Shown piece after piece: positions 1 through 8,192 of a DNA stretch of 64,000 bases. This DNA comes from Mycolicibacterium frederiksbergense. GTDB taxonomy: Bacteria > Actinomycetota > Actinomycetes > Mycobacteriales > Mycobacteriaceae. The notes under the pieces are model-generated. The model had not been told where the DNA came from. It saw only the letters and a list, made by a program, of their open reading frames with translations, and did not search any database. Location of the stretch: positions 1,984,001-2,048,000 of the forward strand of contig NZ_CP038799.1 of assembly GCF_012223425.1 (NCBI RefSeq), in the 5' to 3' direction. Position numbers and translations under genes: made by a program. The number at the start of each line of letters is the position of its first letter. Within the stretch, counting starts at the first letter, position 1.

Positions 1-272
1 TCGAAGATGGTGCGAAACAGCGACATCATCGCCTCGTGCAGAGTCTCCCCCTCAGCCCGCCGATGCGGCGTGACCTCGGAGTATCGGTTCTCGTCCAGCC
101 ATACCTCGAGCGCCGCGAGGATCAGGTCCTCACGGGTGGTGTACCGCTTGTAGATGGTGGCCAACGACGAGCGCGCGCGGCGCGCCACCTCGCGTAACTG
201 CACCGCGTCATAGCCCTCGGTCTCGAGAATCTCGACGACGACGGCGAGGAGCCGGTCATCGATCTCCGCCAT
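1..272 (-). CDS. TetR-family regulator, C-terminus cut by window edge
   Basis: Reading leftwards from an ATG at 272, about 90 codons are visible before the window ends. The N-terminal half is a typical TetR DNA-binding domain: a first helix rich in Leu/Val, the turn region with RRARSSLATIYKRY, and the next helix beginning TTREDLI. The ligand-binding C-terminal half lies outside the window, so no ligand can be proposed. It diverges from the SDR gene at 381, and two GTAAC/GTTAC inverted repeats lie between the two starts. By TetR precedent it probably represses itself and the divergent SDR operon; that is inference from placement. Confidence 0.85.
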   Translation of the reverse strand, partial: MAEIDDRLLAVVVEILETEGYDAVQLREVARRARSSLATIYKRYTTREDLILAALEVWLDENRYSEVTPHRRAEGETLHEAMMSLFRTIF

Positions 273-296
273 CGCGCACCCCCTTGCCCATCGTCA

Positions 297-333
297 GTAA
301 CTTGGTTACCGTACCCCCAGTAACCCGGTTACT
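297..333. promoter_or_regulatory. Tandem palindromic operators, probably TetR
   Basis: Two inverted repeats lie between the divergent TetR (start 272) and SDR (start 381) genes. One at 297-309 is GTAAC-TTG-GTTAC. One at 319-333 is AGTAACC-C-GGTTACT, with perfect 7-bp arms around one base. Their centres are 23 bp apart. Placement and symmetry fit autoregulation by the TetR protein plus control of the SDR operon; binding is not shown. Confidence 0.6.
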
Positions 334-380
334 CCGGAGCGCCGCACGCAGAGGCGGCACCCGCAACGAAGCGAGGATTC

Positions 381-1211
381 ATGGGCTCATTGGACGGCAG
401 GGTCGCCTTCATCACCGGCGTGGCACGCGGGCAGGGCCGCAGCCACGCGATCAGGCTCGCAAGCGAGGGCGCCGACATCATCGGGATCGATATCTGCGCC
501 GACATCCCGGCCAACGGCTATCCGATGGCCAGCCGTGCCGAACTGGACGAGACGATCGCACTGGTGGAGAACGCCGGGGCGAAGATGTTGGGTACGGTAG
601 CCGATGTCCGCGACTTCTATGCCGTCCAGGCAGCGGTCGACGCCGGGGTAGCGCACTTCGGCCGACTCGACATCGTCTGCGCCAATGCAGGAATCGCGCC
701 GACGGCTTTCCGCGAGGTCAGTATCGAAGAGGACCTGGACATGTGGTCCGCAGCCATCGACGTGAATCTCATCGGCTCCTTCCACACCGCGAAAGCCACC
801 ATTCCGCACCTGATCGCCGGTGAGCGCGGCGGCGCAATCGTGTTCACCAGTTCGACGGCCGGGCTCAAGGGTTTCGGCGGCTCGCAGGGCGGTGGCCTCG
901 GTTACGCGGCATCCAAGCACGGTGTCGTCGGCCTGATGCGGACACTGGCCAACGCCCTTGCCCCCCACAGTATCCGGGTCAACACCGTGCACCCGACCGG
1001 TGTCAACACCATGATGGCGAACAATCCGGCGATGACCGCCTTCCTGGAGCAGTATCCCGGCGCGGGGCCGCATCTGCAGAACCCGATGCCGGTGTCCATG
1101 CTCGAACCCGAAGACATCAGCGCGGCGATCGGCTATCTGGTCTCCGACGCCGCCAAATACGTCACCGGGGTCACGTTCCCGGTCGACGCCGGCTTCTGCA
1201 ACAAGCTATGA
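381..1211 (+). CDS. Mycofactocin-coupled SDR family oxidoreductase
   Basis: A 276-residue short-chain dehydrogenase of the actinobacterial subfamily that carries non-exchangeable NAD and is thought to pass electrons to mycofactocin. The signature nucleotide-binding motif TGVARGQGRSHA lies near residue 13, the CANAG core motif follows, and the catalytic Tyr/Lys pair is in YAASKHG. The insert after the first beta-alpha unit (GIDICADIP) is typical of this subgroup. It probably oxidises a secondary or allylic alcohol. Its stop overlaps the next SDR by 4 nt (ATGA), which indicates translational coupling. Subfamily assignment is by motif recognition; the substrate is unknown. Confidence 0.88.
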   Translation: MGSLDGRVAFITGVARGQGRSHAIRLASEGADIIGIDICADIPANGYPMASRAELDETIALVENAGAKMLGTVADVRDFYAVQAAVDAGVAHFGRLDIVCANAGIAPTAFREVSIEEDLDMWSAAIDVNLIGSFHTAKATIPHLIAGERGGAIVFTSSTAGLKGFGGSQGGGLGYAASKHGVVGLMRTLANALAPHSIRVNTVHPTGVNTMMANNPAMTAFLEQYPGAGPHLQNPMPVSMLEPEDISAAIGYLVSDAAKYVTGVTFPVDAGFCNKL

Positions 1212-2011
1212 ACGGCCGGGTCGAGGGCAAGCGCGTCCTGATCACCGGTGCAGCCCGGGGGATGGGCCGCAGCCATGCGGTACGGCTGGCGCAGGAGGGC
1301 GCCGACCTGATCCTGATCGACATCTGCACCTCGCTTCCCGAGGTGGAGTACCCGCTGTCCACCCAGGACGATCTGGCCGAAACGGCCCGACTGGTAGGAG
1401 AACTGGGCCAGCGGGCCGTCACCCACGTCGTCGATGTACGGGATGCGGAGGCGCTCGCGGCCGCCGTCGCTGCCGGGGTCACCGAACTCGGCGGCCTGGA
1501 CGCATCGGTGGCCAACGCCGGAGTCCTGACCGCCGGGACCTGGGACACCACCACATCGGCACAGTGGCGCACCGTCGTGGACGTCAATCTGATCGGCACC
1601 TGGAACACCTGCGCCGCGGCACTGCCGCACCTGGTCGAGCGCGGCGGCAGCCTGATCAACATCAGCTCGGCGGCAGGCGTCAAGGGCAGCCCGCTGCACA
1701 CGCCCTACACGGCGTCCAAGCACGGCGTCGTCGGGATGAGCAAGGCCCTGGCCAATGAGCTTGCGGCGGTGAATGTCCGGGTCAACACCGTGCATCCCAC
1801 CGGTGTCGAGACCGGCATGCAGCCCGCATCGCTGCACTCACTGTTGAGAGAGAAGCGGCCCGACCTCGGGCCGATCTTCCAGAATGCCCTGCCCATCGTG
1901 ATGGCCGAGGCCATCGACATCAGCAATGCGGTGCTGTTCCTGGTCTCCGACGAAGCGCGGTACGTGACCGGGCTGGAGTTCAAGGTCGACGCCGGAGTCA
2001 CCATCAGATGA
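1208..2011 (+). CDS. Mycofactocin-coupled SDR family oxidoreductase
   Basis: A 267-residue SDR paralogous to the preceding gene. It has TGAARGMGRSHA at the N-terminus, the ANAG motif, catalytic YTASKHG and a C-terminal FKVDAG substrate-loop end. The start overlaps the upstream stop (ATGA), so the two SDRs are co-translated. Possible explanations for tandem paralogues are two alcohol intermediates, two stereoisomers, or a hetero-oligomer; the sequence does not choose between them. A further paralogue is encoded at 12961. Confidence 0.88.
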   Translation: MNGRVEGKRVLITGAARGMGRSHAVRLAQEGADLILIDICTSLPEVEYPLSTQDDLAETARLVGELGQRAVTHVVDVRDAEALAAAVAAGVTELGGLDASVANAGVLTAGTWDTTTSAQWRTVVDVNLIGTWNTCAAALPHLVERGGSLINISSAAGVKGSPLHTPYTASKHGVVGMSKALANELAAVNVRVNTVHPTGVETGMQPASLHSLLREKRPDLGPIFQNALPIVMAEAIDISNAVLFLVSDEARYVTGLEFKVDAGVTIR

Positions 2012-2029
2012 CCGGCCGCTGAGAAGGAA

Positions 2030-2833
2030 ATGATTGTGACGCTGACCGATACAGACCGTCTGGAACGGGGCCGGCAGGCCTTCGCCGAGGTGATGACCGT
2101 CCCGGCTCCCGAGGACACCGCACCGGCCACCACGAGCATGCTCGACTTCGTCTTCGCTGAGGTATGGCAACGGCCGGGCCTGAGCCGCCGCGACCGCCGG
2201 TTCGTCACGCTGGCCTGCGTGGCGGATGCCGATGCCGAAACTCCGCTGCGCGATCACGTGTACGCCGCACTGAACAGTGGTGACGTGAGCATCGTCGAAA
2301 TGCAGGAGACTGTACTGCATTTCGCGGTGTATGCCGGATGGCCGAAAGCATCGCGCTTCAACATGATCGTCGACGAACAGTGGGCCCGGATCCACCGGGA
2401 ACGTGGCGAGCAGGTCCCACCTCCGCTGCCGCTGCTGCCCTTGCCCACGCCCAGTGACCCCGAGGCCCGTCTTGCCGTCGGTGCTCAGTCCTTCAAGGAC
2501 ATCAACTGCCTGGAGTTCGCGCCGAATCAGGACAACCCGTTCCAGGGCGCCGGAATTCTGAACTTCGTGTTCGGCGAGATGTGGTTGCGGCCGGGGCTCG
2601 GCATGAAGGAACGCCGCCTGATCACGGTCGCGTGTGTGGCTTTTCAGGACGCGCCCTACCCCATCCTCAGCCACGTCTACGCCGCGCTGAAGAGCCGTGA
2701 GGTGTCCTTTGACGAGATGGATGAGCTTGCTTTGCAGTTCGCGGCCTACTACGGCTGGCCGAAGGGCTCCCACCTGAATCAGGTGATCGGTGAACAAAAG
2801 CAACGGGTGACCGAGGAGTGGGGCGCACAATGA
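2030..2833 (+). CDS. Tandem carboxymuconolactone-decarboxylase-like protein
   Basis: A 267-residue protein made of two similar halves. Each has the pattern LDFVF/LNFVF-x-E-W-RPGLS-R-RRFVTLACVA, then HVYAALNSG/KSGE, then an FA-Y-GWPKAS segment, at about residues 35-115 and 160-255. This is the CMD/AhpD-like all-helical fold duplicated in one chain. No CxxC pair is present, so an AhpD-type peroxidase role is unlikely and a decarboxylase or lactone-ring role is more likely. The ATG at 2030 sits almost on the AAGGA; the GTG at 2036 has better spacing and may be the true start. It overlaps the downstream ALDH start by 4 nt. Confidence 0.78.
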   Translation: MIVTLTDTDRLERGRQAFAEVMTVPAPEDTAPATTSMLDFVFAEVWQRPGLSRRDRRFVTLACVADADAETPLRDHVYAALNSGDVSIVEMQETVLHFAVYAGWPKASRFNMIVDEQWARIHRERGEQVPPPLPLLPLPTPSDPEARLAVGAQSFKDINCLEFAPNQDNPFQGAGILNFVFGEMWLRPGLGMKERRLITVACVAFQDAPYPILSHVYAALKSREVSFDEMDELALQFAAYYGWPKGSHLNQVIGEQKQRVTEEWGAQ

Positions 2834-4272
2834 CCGGTGCACCAGTCGGATTGTTGATCGGCGGTGACCGGATCACCTCGACGGCGGACACGCACGAACA
2901 CATCTTTCCCGCGACCGGACTGCCGAATGCGAGGGTCGCGTTGGCCGGCGCGGCCGACGTCGACCGCGCTGTCGGTGCCGCACGCGAGGCCCAGCGGGAG
3001 TGGGCGGCGCAAACCGTCGATGTCCGTCGCGACCGACTGATCGGCCTCGCCGATGTCGTTCACGACCATCTCGACGAGTTGGCCGTACTGAATGTGCACG
3101 ATTACGCGGTGCCGGTAGCGTACGCCGGCACGGCGCACATGCTGGAGGCCTTTCTGCGCCACTTCGCCGGATACGCCGACAAGGTGGGTGGGTCGAGCAC
3201 ACCGGTGAGTGGATCCTTCGACGTGAACCTCGTCGAGCGGGAACCGTACGGCGTGGTCGGGGTGATCGCGCCGTGGAACGGGTCACTGGCGGTGGCGGGT
3301 TCCTGTGTCGCGCCGGCCCTTGCCGCCGGGAACGCCGTCGTCTTCAAACCCTCCGAACTGGCGCCCTTGGCCGCGTTGCGCTTCGGTGAGTTGTGTCTGG
3401 ATGCCGGCCTTCCCCCAGGTCTGGTGAACATCCTGCCCGCCGGCGCCGAAGGCGGCGACGCCCTCGTACGGCATCCGGGGGTGCGCAAGGTCCACTTCAC
3501 CGGTGGCGGAACCACCGCGCGCGCGGTGATCCGCGCGGCGGCCGACAACCTGACACCCGTGGTCGCCGAGCTGGGTGGGAAGTCGGCCAACATCGTCTTC
3601 GACGATGCCGATCTGGATCAGGCGGCGATGCTGTCCGCACATCAGGGACCGTTGATGCAGTCCGGTCAGAGCTGCGCGTGCGCGAGTCGGCTGCTGGTGC
3701 ACGCTTCGGTGTATGACACCTTTGTCGAGAAGTTCCTCGCGGTGGTCAGCTCCGCCACCGTCGGAGACCCGTTTGACCCGACGGTCAGGTTCGGTCCGGT
3801 GATCTCCGAGGGCTCCCTCACCCGCATCCTCGACACCGTCGATACCGCAGTGCGCACCGGCGCCGGCGAACTCCTCACCGGCGGCAAGCGGGTGGGCGGT
3901 GAACTGGCGCAGGGCTTTTACGTCGAGCCCACCGTATTCGCCGACGTCGACAACTCGTCACCGCTGGCGCAGACCGAGACCTTCGGCCCGGTCGTGTCGA
4001 TCATCAGGTTCACCGATGACGACGAGGCCGTGCGAACCGCCAACGACACCGCTTACGGACTGAACGCATTCATCCACACCCGCAACCTGCAGCGCGCGCA
4101 CCGGGTGGCGCGGGCGCTGGAATCCGGCTCGGTGTGGATCAATTCGACGAGCAGGATCTCGCCGCAAGGCCCCTACGGCGGGTACAAGCAGAGCGGCTTC
4201 GGGCGTACCGGCGGTTGGGAAGGTTTACAGGAGTTCTTGCAGACCAAGAACATCCGTATCGGCCTGGGCTGA
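2830..4272 (+). CDS. Aldehyde dehydrogenase family protein
   Basis: A 480-residue NAD(P)-dependent aldehyde dehydrogenase. The fold signatures are in order: PWNGSLAV and KPSELAPL in the cofactor domain, FTGGG, the general-base Glu in AELGGKSAN and the nucleophile Cys in SGQSCACASR. The C-terminal oligomerisation segment ends with YGGYKQSGFGR. I place the start at the ATG in the ATGA overlap with the upstream gene rather than at the GTG 12 nt earlier. As the last gene of the SDR-SDR-CMD-ALDH run it plausibly oxidises the aldehyde made by one of the SDRs to the acid. Confidence 0.92.
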   Translation: MTGAPVGLLIGGDRITSTADTHEHIFPATGLPNARVALAGAADVDRAVGAAREAQREWAAQTVDVRRDRLIGLADVVHDHLDELAVLNVHDYAVPVAYAGTAHMLEAFLRHFAGYADKVGGSSTPVSGSFDVNLVEREPYGVVGVIAPWNGSLAVAGSCVAPALAAGNAVVFKPSELAPLAALRFGELCLDAGLPPGLVNILPAGAEGGDALVRHPGVRKVHFTGGGTTARAVIRAAADNLTPVVAELGGKSANIVFDDADLDQAAMLSAHQGPLMQSGQSCACASRLLVHASVYDTFVEKFLAVVSSATVGDPFDPTVRFGPVISEGSLTRILDTVDTAVRTGAGELLTGGKRVGGELAQGFYVEPTVFADVDNSSPLAQTETFGPVVSIIRFTDDDEAVRTANDTAYGLNAFIHTRNLQRAHRVARALESGSVWINSTSRISPQGPYGGYKQSGFGRTGGWEGLQEFLQTKNIRIGLG

Positions 4273-4288
4273 GCCCGCCGAGCAGGAC

Positions 4289-4303
4289 TGATCGATCGAT
4301 CGA
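4289..4303. promoter_or_regulatory. GATC-repeat operator, TGATCGATCGATCGA
   Basis: A self-complementary run of GATC units just upstream of a -10-like TACAAT (4313-4318), so it covers the expected -35 region. The same unusual sequence recurs in the P450/SDR intergenic region (12788-12801, 12910-12936). It is probably the operator of the TetR protein encoded at 4381; that is inference. Confidence 0.6.
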
Positions 4304-4312
4304 CCACACTGC

Positions 4313-4380
4313 TACAATTCGCCATGCCCTACACGCGTCGCAGCGGGTGCCGGCGCGGCCATTTGTCGCGGGGCGGCTGA
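4313..4380 (+). promoter_or_regulatory. Leaderless-type promoter and in-frame 18-codon leader ORF before TetR gene
   Basis: A TACAAT -10 element (4313-4318) is followed 5 nt later by an ATG at 4324. That ATG opens an 18-codon ORF ending in TGA at 4378-4380, directly abutting the GTG start of the TetR gene in the same frame. Transcription from this -10 would start at or next to the ATG, as in mycobacterial leaderless mRNAs. The TetR GTG lacks a clear Shine-Dalgarno, so coupling to the leader ORF is plausible. Confidence 0.4.
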
Positions 4381-5010
4381 GTGGCAAGCGCTCGCACACC
4401 CAAATCACCCGATACGGGAGCCCGATTCAGGCTCATCGAGGCCACCGCGAAACTCATGCGGGACGAGGGCTACGCGGCCGCCACGTCTCGTCGGGTCGCT
4501 GCGGAAGCCGGCGTCAAGCAGGCGCTGGTCTACTACTACTTCCCCACCATGGACGACCTGTTCGTCGAGGTCCTGCGCGCCGGCGCCGACGCCTCGCTCG
4601 AGCGCATGCGTGCCGCTCTGATGGACGCGGATCCGTTGCGGATGTTGTGGGAGATGAACAACGACTCCCGGCTGACCGGCCTCAACACCGAGTTCATGGC
4701 ACTTGCCAACCATCGCAAGACAATCCGTGCCGAGCTGCGCTCCTATGCCGAACGCGTCCGCGATATCGAGACCGCCGCCGTCACCGTCGCGTTGCGCGCC
4801 AGGGGCGTCGATCTCGACAGGTTTCCCCCGGTCGCCGTGTCGATGCTCATCGCCCAGACCGCGCGCAGCCTGTGCAACGAAGAAGCGGTCGGCGTGACAC
4901 TGGGGCATGACGAGATGCGTGCCTTCGTCGACGCCCAACTCGCCGTGTTCGCCGCTGCATCGAGGACACCGCCGGCCGAGGATGCGCAACACCCCGGCGC
5001 CGACGGATAG
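4381..5010 (+). CDS. TetR/AcrR-family transcriptional regulator
   Basis: A 209-residue TetR protein. Its N-terminal HTH reads RRVAAEAGVKQALVYYYFPTMDDLF at about residues 38-62, with the YYYF recognition-helix end typical of the family. The C-terminal part is helical with no recognisable ligand signature. GTG start at 4381, with a short in-frame leader ORF immediately upstream. The GATC-repeat palindrome at 4289-4303 makes autoregulation likely, and the same sites upstream of the P450 operon and the SDR at 12961 make it the best candidate regulator of the whole cluster. Its stop is adjacent to the convergent gene ending at 5011. Confidence 0.9.
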   Translation: MASARTPKSPDTGARFRLIEATAKLMRDEGYAAATSRRVAAEAGVKQALVYYYFPTMDDLFVEVLRAGADASLERMRAALMDADPLRMLWEMNNDSRLTGLNTEFMALANHRKTIRAELRSYAERVRDIETAAVTVALRARGVDLDRFPPVAVSMLIAQTARSLCNEEAVGVTLGHDEMRAFVDAQLAVFAAASRTPPAEDAQHPGADG

Positions 5011-6084
5011 CTACTCTGTGGTCGTTGTCGCGCTGAGCAAGCGCGCCGCGACCACGGGAATGTCGGCGTAGGTGGCGATTCCCGGTGCGGCCGCACAGAC
5101 CGCGGGAATCGCGTTGATCAGCGGGGCGGCGGTGATCCGCAGGCCGATGCCTCGCATCCGGGAGGGCGTCAGCTCAGCGAGATCGTCGGCTGTCGGCATC
5201 AGGTCGACCTTGACGTGCACACTGGGGTCGCCGACGATGTCGATGCGGTATCCGTGTTCGACGGTCCACGCCGGTTCCAGCAACGGGGTGGCTATCCAGC
5301 GTTGATTGACCGCCAAAACCTCACGGCCACCCGAGGTTCCGTACCACTTGACGTCCATTCCGCCCACGTGGCCGGCCGGTATCGACACCCCGTCGGCGAC
5401 GACGTCTCCGGTGGTGTGGGCAAAGGCGACATCGCAGCAGATCTCGTCGAGATCGATACGCATCAGCTTGGCGAACATGTCGACGGCTTCGGCGAACACC
5501 GCGGTGCCCCGGCGCACGTCATCGGTGTGGGACGGATCATCTTTGGGTCGACCCCAGCCGACGGATTGGAAGTTCGCGTCGCCGATGAATTGCGAGACAT
5601 CGACGGACTCGGTCATCGATGCGTGGCGCACATTGGTGGAAATGCCGCTCGATACCGCGGCGATCATCTGGGCATATCCGGGGTTCATCCCGCTGCCGAA
5701 GATGGTGGCCCCGCCCTCGCGGGCCGAGGTCTCGATCAGCCTTTGGTCGGCGGGGGCGAGATTGATGCCCGTCAGGAACTCGGCACTGGTGACGATGTTG
5801 ACTCCGGCACGCAGGATCTGCGCCACCTCTGCGACCTCGAAGTGCAGGGGTGTGTAGACGATGCAATCGGGCGCCAGCGCCAGGAGGGCGCTCACCTCTG
5901 TGGTTGCGAACACCCCGAGCTCACGACCGATCCCGCACAACGTCCCCACATCCACACCGGCCTTCTCCGGTGAGTACGCGTACGCGCCGACCAGGGTCAG
6001 ATCCGGGCGCGCCAACGTGGCCTTCACCGCTTCGCCGGCGACGTTGCCGGTGGTCCACTGAGCGACCCGCAACGTGTTGGTCAT
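5011..6084 (-). CDS. Diaminopentanoate-dehydrogenase / DapB-like NAD(P) oxidoreductase
   Basis: A 357-residue protein with an N-terminal Rossmann domain starting RVAQWTTGNVAGEAVKA, of the DapB-N-like type, and a C-terminal domain of the 2,4-diaminopentanoate dehydrogenase kind. The middle has GSGMNPGYA and a conserved VGWGRPKDD segment. In actinobacteria such proteins occur mostly in secondary or xenobiotic catabolic clusters, so amine substrates should not be assumed. A paralogue is encoded at 7109 in the opposite orientation. The two flank an SDR and share an AT-rich divergent promoter region (6085-6222). Confidence 0.75.
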   Translation of the reverse strand: MTNTLRVAQWTTGNVAGEAVKATLARPDLTLVGAYAYSPEKAGVDVGTLCGIGRELGVFATTEVSALLALAPDCIVYTPLHFEVAEVAQILRAGVNIVTSAEFLTGINLAPADQRLIETSAREGGATIFGSGMNPGYAQMIAAVSSGISTNVRHASMTESVDVSQFIGDANFQSVGWGRPKDDPSHTDDVRRGTAVFAEAVDMFAKLMRIDLDEICCDVAFAHTTGDVVADGVSIPAGHVGGMDVKWYGTSGGREVLAVNQRWIATPLLEPAWTVEHGYRIDIVGDPSVHVKVDLMPTADDLAELTPSRMRGIGLRITAAPLINAIPAVCAAAPGIATYADIPVVAARLLSATTTTE

Positions 6085-6222
6085 CGTTGCCCTTTCGACA
6101 CACGCCTGGGTGACCGATTCCGCACGTAGATAAAAATAACAGATGTAATCTTTTGTGATGTCGGATCCGATCGCTTCGGTATCGGCGCATCACGCGCTGC
6201 CGCCCGTCTTCCGTACGCAGAG

Positions 6223-7098
6223 ATGAGTACTCACATGGCTGAACTGGACGGAAAAGTCGCGATTGTCACCGGGACGAGCCGTGGCGTCGGAGTGGGCATC
6301 GCCCACGAACTCCTGCGAGCCGGGGCGACGGTGATCGGCTGCTCACGGGCACCGATGAACGCGCTACCCGGTACCGAGAACGATCCGGCCTGGACCGAGC
6401 GATCAGCGCAGATGGTCTGCGACCAAGCCGATTATCGGGCCATCGACGCCTTCGTCACCCAGGTCGTCGACACCTACGGCCGCATCGACATCTTGGTCAA
6501 CAATGCCGGAGGCACGGTCCCGTCACCGTCGGTGGATGCCGTGCCCAGCCTGGTGTCACGCATCCAAGGTGCCCCGGCCAGCGATGACGACTTTGAGCGC
6601 AGCGTGCTGTTCCATGCCTTCGCCGTGCAGATGAACCTGATCAGTCCGCTCTGGTTCGCCATCCGCGCCTACCGGCAGATGAAGACACAGGACGGGACCG
6701 GCTGCATCATCAACATCTCCAGCGGGGCCGGTCACGCCGCCGGCTCGCCCACCCTGGTGTCCTATGGCGCCGCCAAGGCAGGCCTCAACCAGATGACCCG
6801 ATCACTCGCCCAGGAGTGGGGCCCGGCGACGCGGGTGAACTGCGTCGCGCTCGGGCCCACCGTCACCGAGAACTTCCAGTCCTTCGTACTGCCCAAGGAT
6901 GATCCGGACGGCGAGCAGTACTTCGACCCCATTCCGCTCAAGCGCGGCGGTCAACCCGCCGAAGTGGGCCGTACCTGCGTGTTCCTCGCCTCCGGGGCAG
7001 CGGACTACATCAACGGCACCACCATCGAGATGGACGGCGGCATGCTCCCCGGCGTTCTCTACGATGCCGGCCTCAAGACCATCACCGACCTACTCTGA
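6223..7098 (+). CDS. SDR family oxidoreductase
   Basis: A 291-residue classical SDR: TGTSRGVGVGIA nucleotide motif, NNAGG, catalytic YGAAKAG and IEMDGG near the end. It lacks the RSHA signature of the mycofactocin subgroup, so it probably uses exchangeable NAD(P)H. A 4-residue-shorter start at the ATG of 6235 is possible. An extended loop at about residues 95-125 lies between the NAG and the catalytic segment. The next gene follows after 10 nt with a clear GAAGGAAAG ribosome-binding site, so the two form an operon. Confidence 0.88.
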   Translation: MSTHMAELDGKVAIVTGTSRGVGVGIAHELLRAGATVIGCSRAPMNALPGTENDPAWTERSAQMVCDQADYRAIDAFVTQVVDTYGRIDILVNNAGGTVPSPSVDAVPSLVSRIQGAPASDDDFERSVLFHAFAVQMNLISPLWFAIRAYRQMKTQDGTGCIINISSGAGHAAGSPTLVSYGAAKAGLNQMTRSLAQEWGPATRVNCVALGPTVTENFQSFVLPKDDPDGEQYFDPIPLKRGGQPAEVGRTCVFLASGAADYINGTTIEMDGGMLPGVLYDAGLKTITDLL

Positions 7099-7108
7099 AG
7101 GAAAGACA

Positions 7109-8182
7109 TTGACCCGCCGCGTCATTCAATTCTCCACCGGTAACGTCGGAATCCACGCGCTCCGGACGATCATCGGGCGCCCGGATCTCGAACTCGTCGG
7201 GGTGCACGCCGCATCGCCGGACAAAGTCGGGCGCGATGCCGCAGATCTCTGCGGCATCACCACGCCCACCGGAGTGATCGCGACATCCGACATCGACGAA
7301 CTCGTTGCGCTGCAGGCTGACTGCGTCGTGTACACCTCTCAAGCGGAGACGCGCCCGCACGCGGCCATGGCCGACTTGATCCGCTTCCTGAGTGCCGGGA
7401 CGAACGTCGTAGGAACGTCTTTCGTCTGGTTGGTCGCACCTGAATTCACCGACACATGGCTGCGTGAACCACTGCAGCAGGCGTGCCGGGAGGGCAACTC
7501 GACGCTCTACGTCAACGGTATCGACCCGGGCTTCTCCGGTGACACCCTGGTGTATGCGGCATTGAGCCTCGCCGGCCGGGCCACCTCGGTCACCGTGCAG
7601 GAGATCTGCGAGTACGGCAGCTACGACGACGCCGAATTCACCGGTGTGAGCTTTGGTTTCGGCACCGAGCCCGAACACGAACCGATCCTCTTTGCGCCCG
7701 GCGTACTGGCGTCGATGTGGGGGATCCAGGTGCGTAGCCTGGCCCGCGACCTCGGCGTGACACTCGACGAAGTACGCGAACGGCACGAGAAATGGGTCAC
7801 TCCCGAACCGATCTCCACCACCATGATGGACGTCGCGCCCGGCCGGGTGGCCGCGGTCCGCTTCGGTGTCGAAGGGCTGCGCGACGGCGAGGTGATCATC
7901 ACGATGGAGCACGTCAATCGACTGACAGCGGCCGACGCACCGGACTGGGCCTATCCCCCCGACGGCAGACCGGGCGTACACCGCGTCACCGTCGAGGGCG
8001 ATCCCGGCATCCGGATCGACACCCATGTCGGCGGTTCCGGAGTCGACCACAACATCGGCGGAGTCGTCGCCACCGCTGCCCGCGCGGTCAACGTCATCGA
8101 TGCGGTGTGCCGGGCACCCGCCGGTATCCTCGCCGCCCACGAGCTGCGCCCCCTCGACCATCTAGCCGGGACAATGTGGTGA
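7109..8182 (+). CDS. Diaminopentanoate-dehydrogenase-like oxidoreductase (paralogue)
   Basis: A 357-residue paralogue of the gene at 5011, with RVIQFSTGNVGIHALR at the start of the Rossmann domain, YVNGIDPGFSGD in the middle and the same C-terminal fold. The start is a TTG at 7109, chosen because GAAGGAAAG (7098-7106) precedes it and the Rossmann strand begins five codons later; longer in-frame extensions run into the upstream SDR. Operon order is SDR, this gene, TetR (10 nt gap). Confidence 0.75.
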   Translation: MTRRVIQFSTGNVGIHALRTIIGRPDLELVGVHAASPDKVGRDAADLCGITTPTGVIATSDIDELVALQADCVVYTSQAETRPHAAMADLIRFLSAGTNVVGTSFVWLVAPEFTDTWLREPLQQACREGNSTLYVNGIDPGFSGDTLVYAALSLAGRATSVTVQEICEYGSYDDAEFTGVSFGFGTEPEHEPILFAPGVLASMWGIQVRSLARDLGVTLDEVRERHEKWVTPEPISTTMMDVAPGRVAAVRFGVEGLRDGEVIITMEHVNRLTAADAPDWAYPPDGRPGVHRVTVEGDPGIRIDTHVGGSGVDHNIGGVVATAARAVNVIDAVCRAPAGILAAHELRPLDHLAGTMW

Positions 8183-8192
8183 CATAGGGCCC

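Noticed and set aside
4289-4303. GATC repeats as Dam-type methylation or origin sites
   Set aside because: The tandem GATC runs are limited to three promoters of one cluster and are palindromic operators in position; mycobacteria lack the Dam/SeqA system.
6085-6222. Palindromic operator between the divergent dehydrogenase and SDR genes
   Set aside because: The region is AT-rich and contains GTGATG/CATCAC arms 27 nt apart, but no compact inverted repeat; only a promoter can be assumed.
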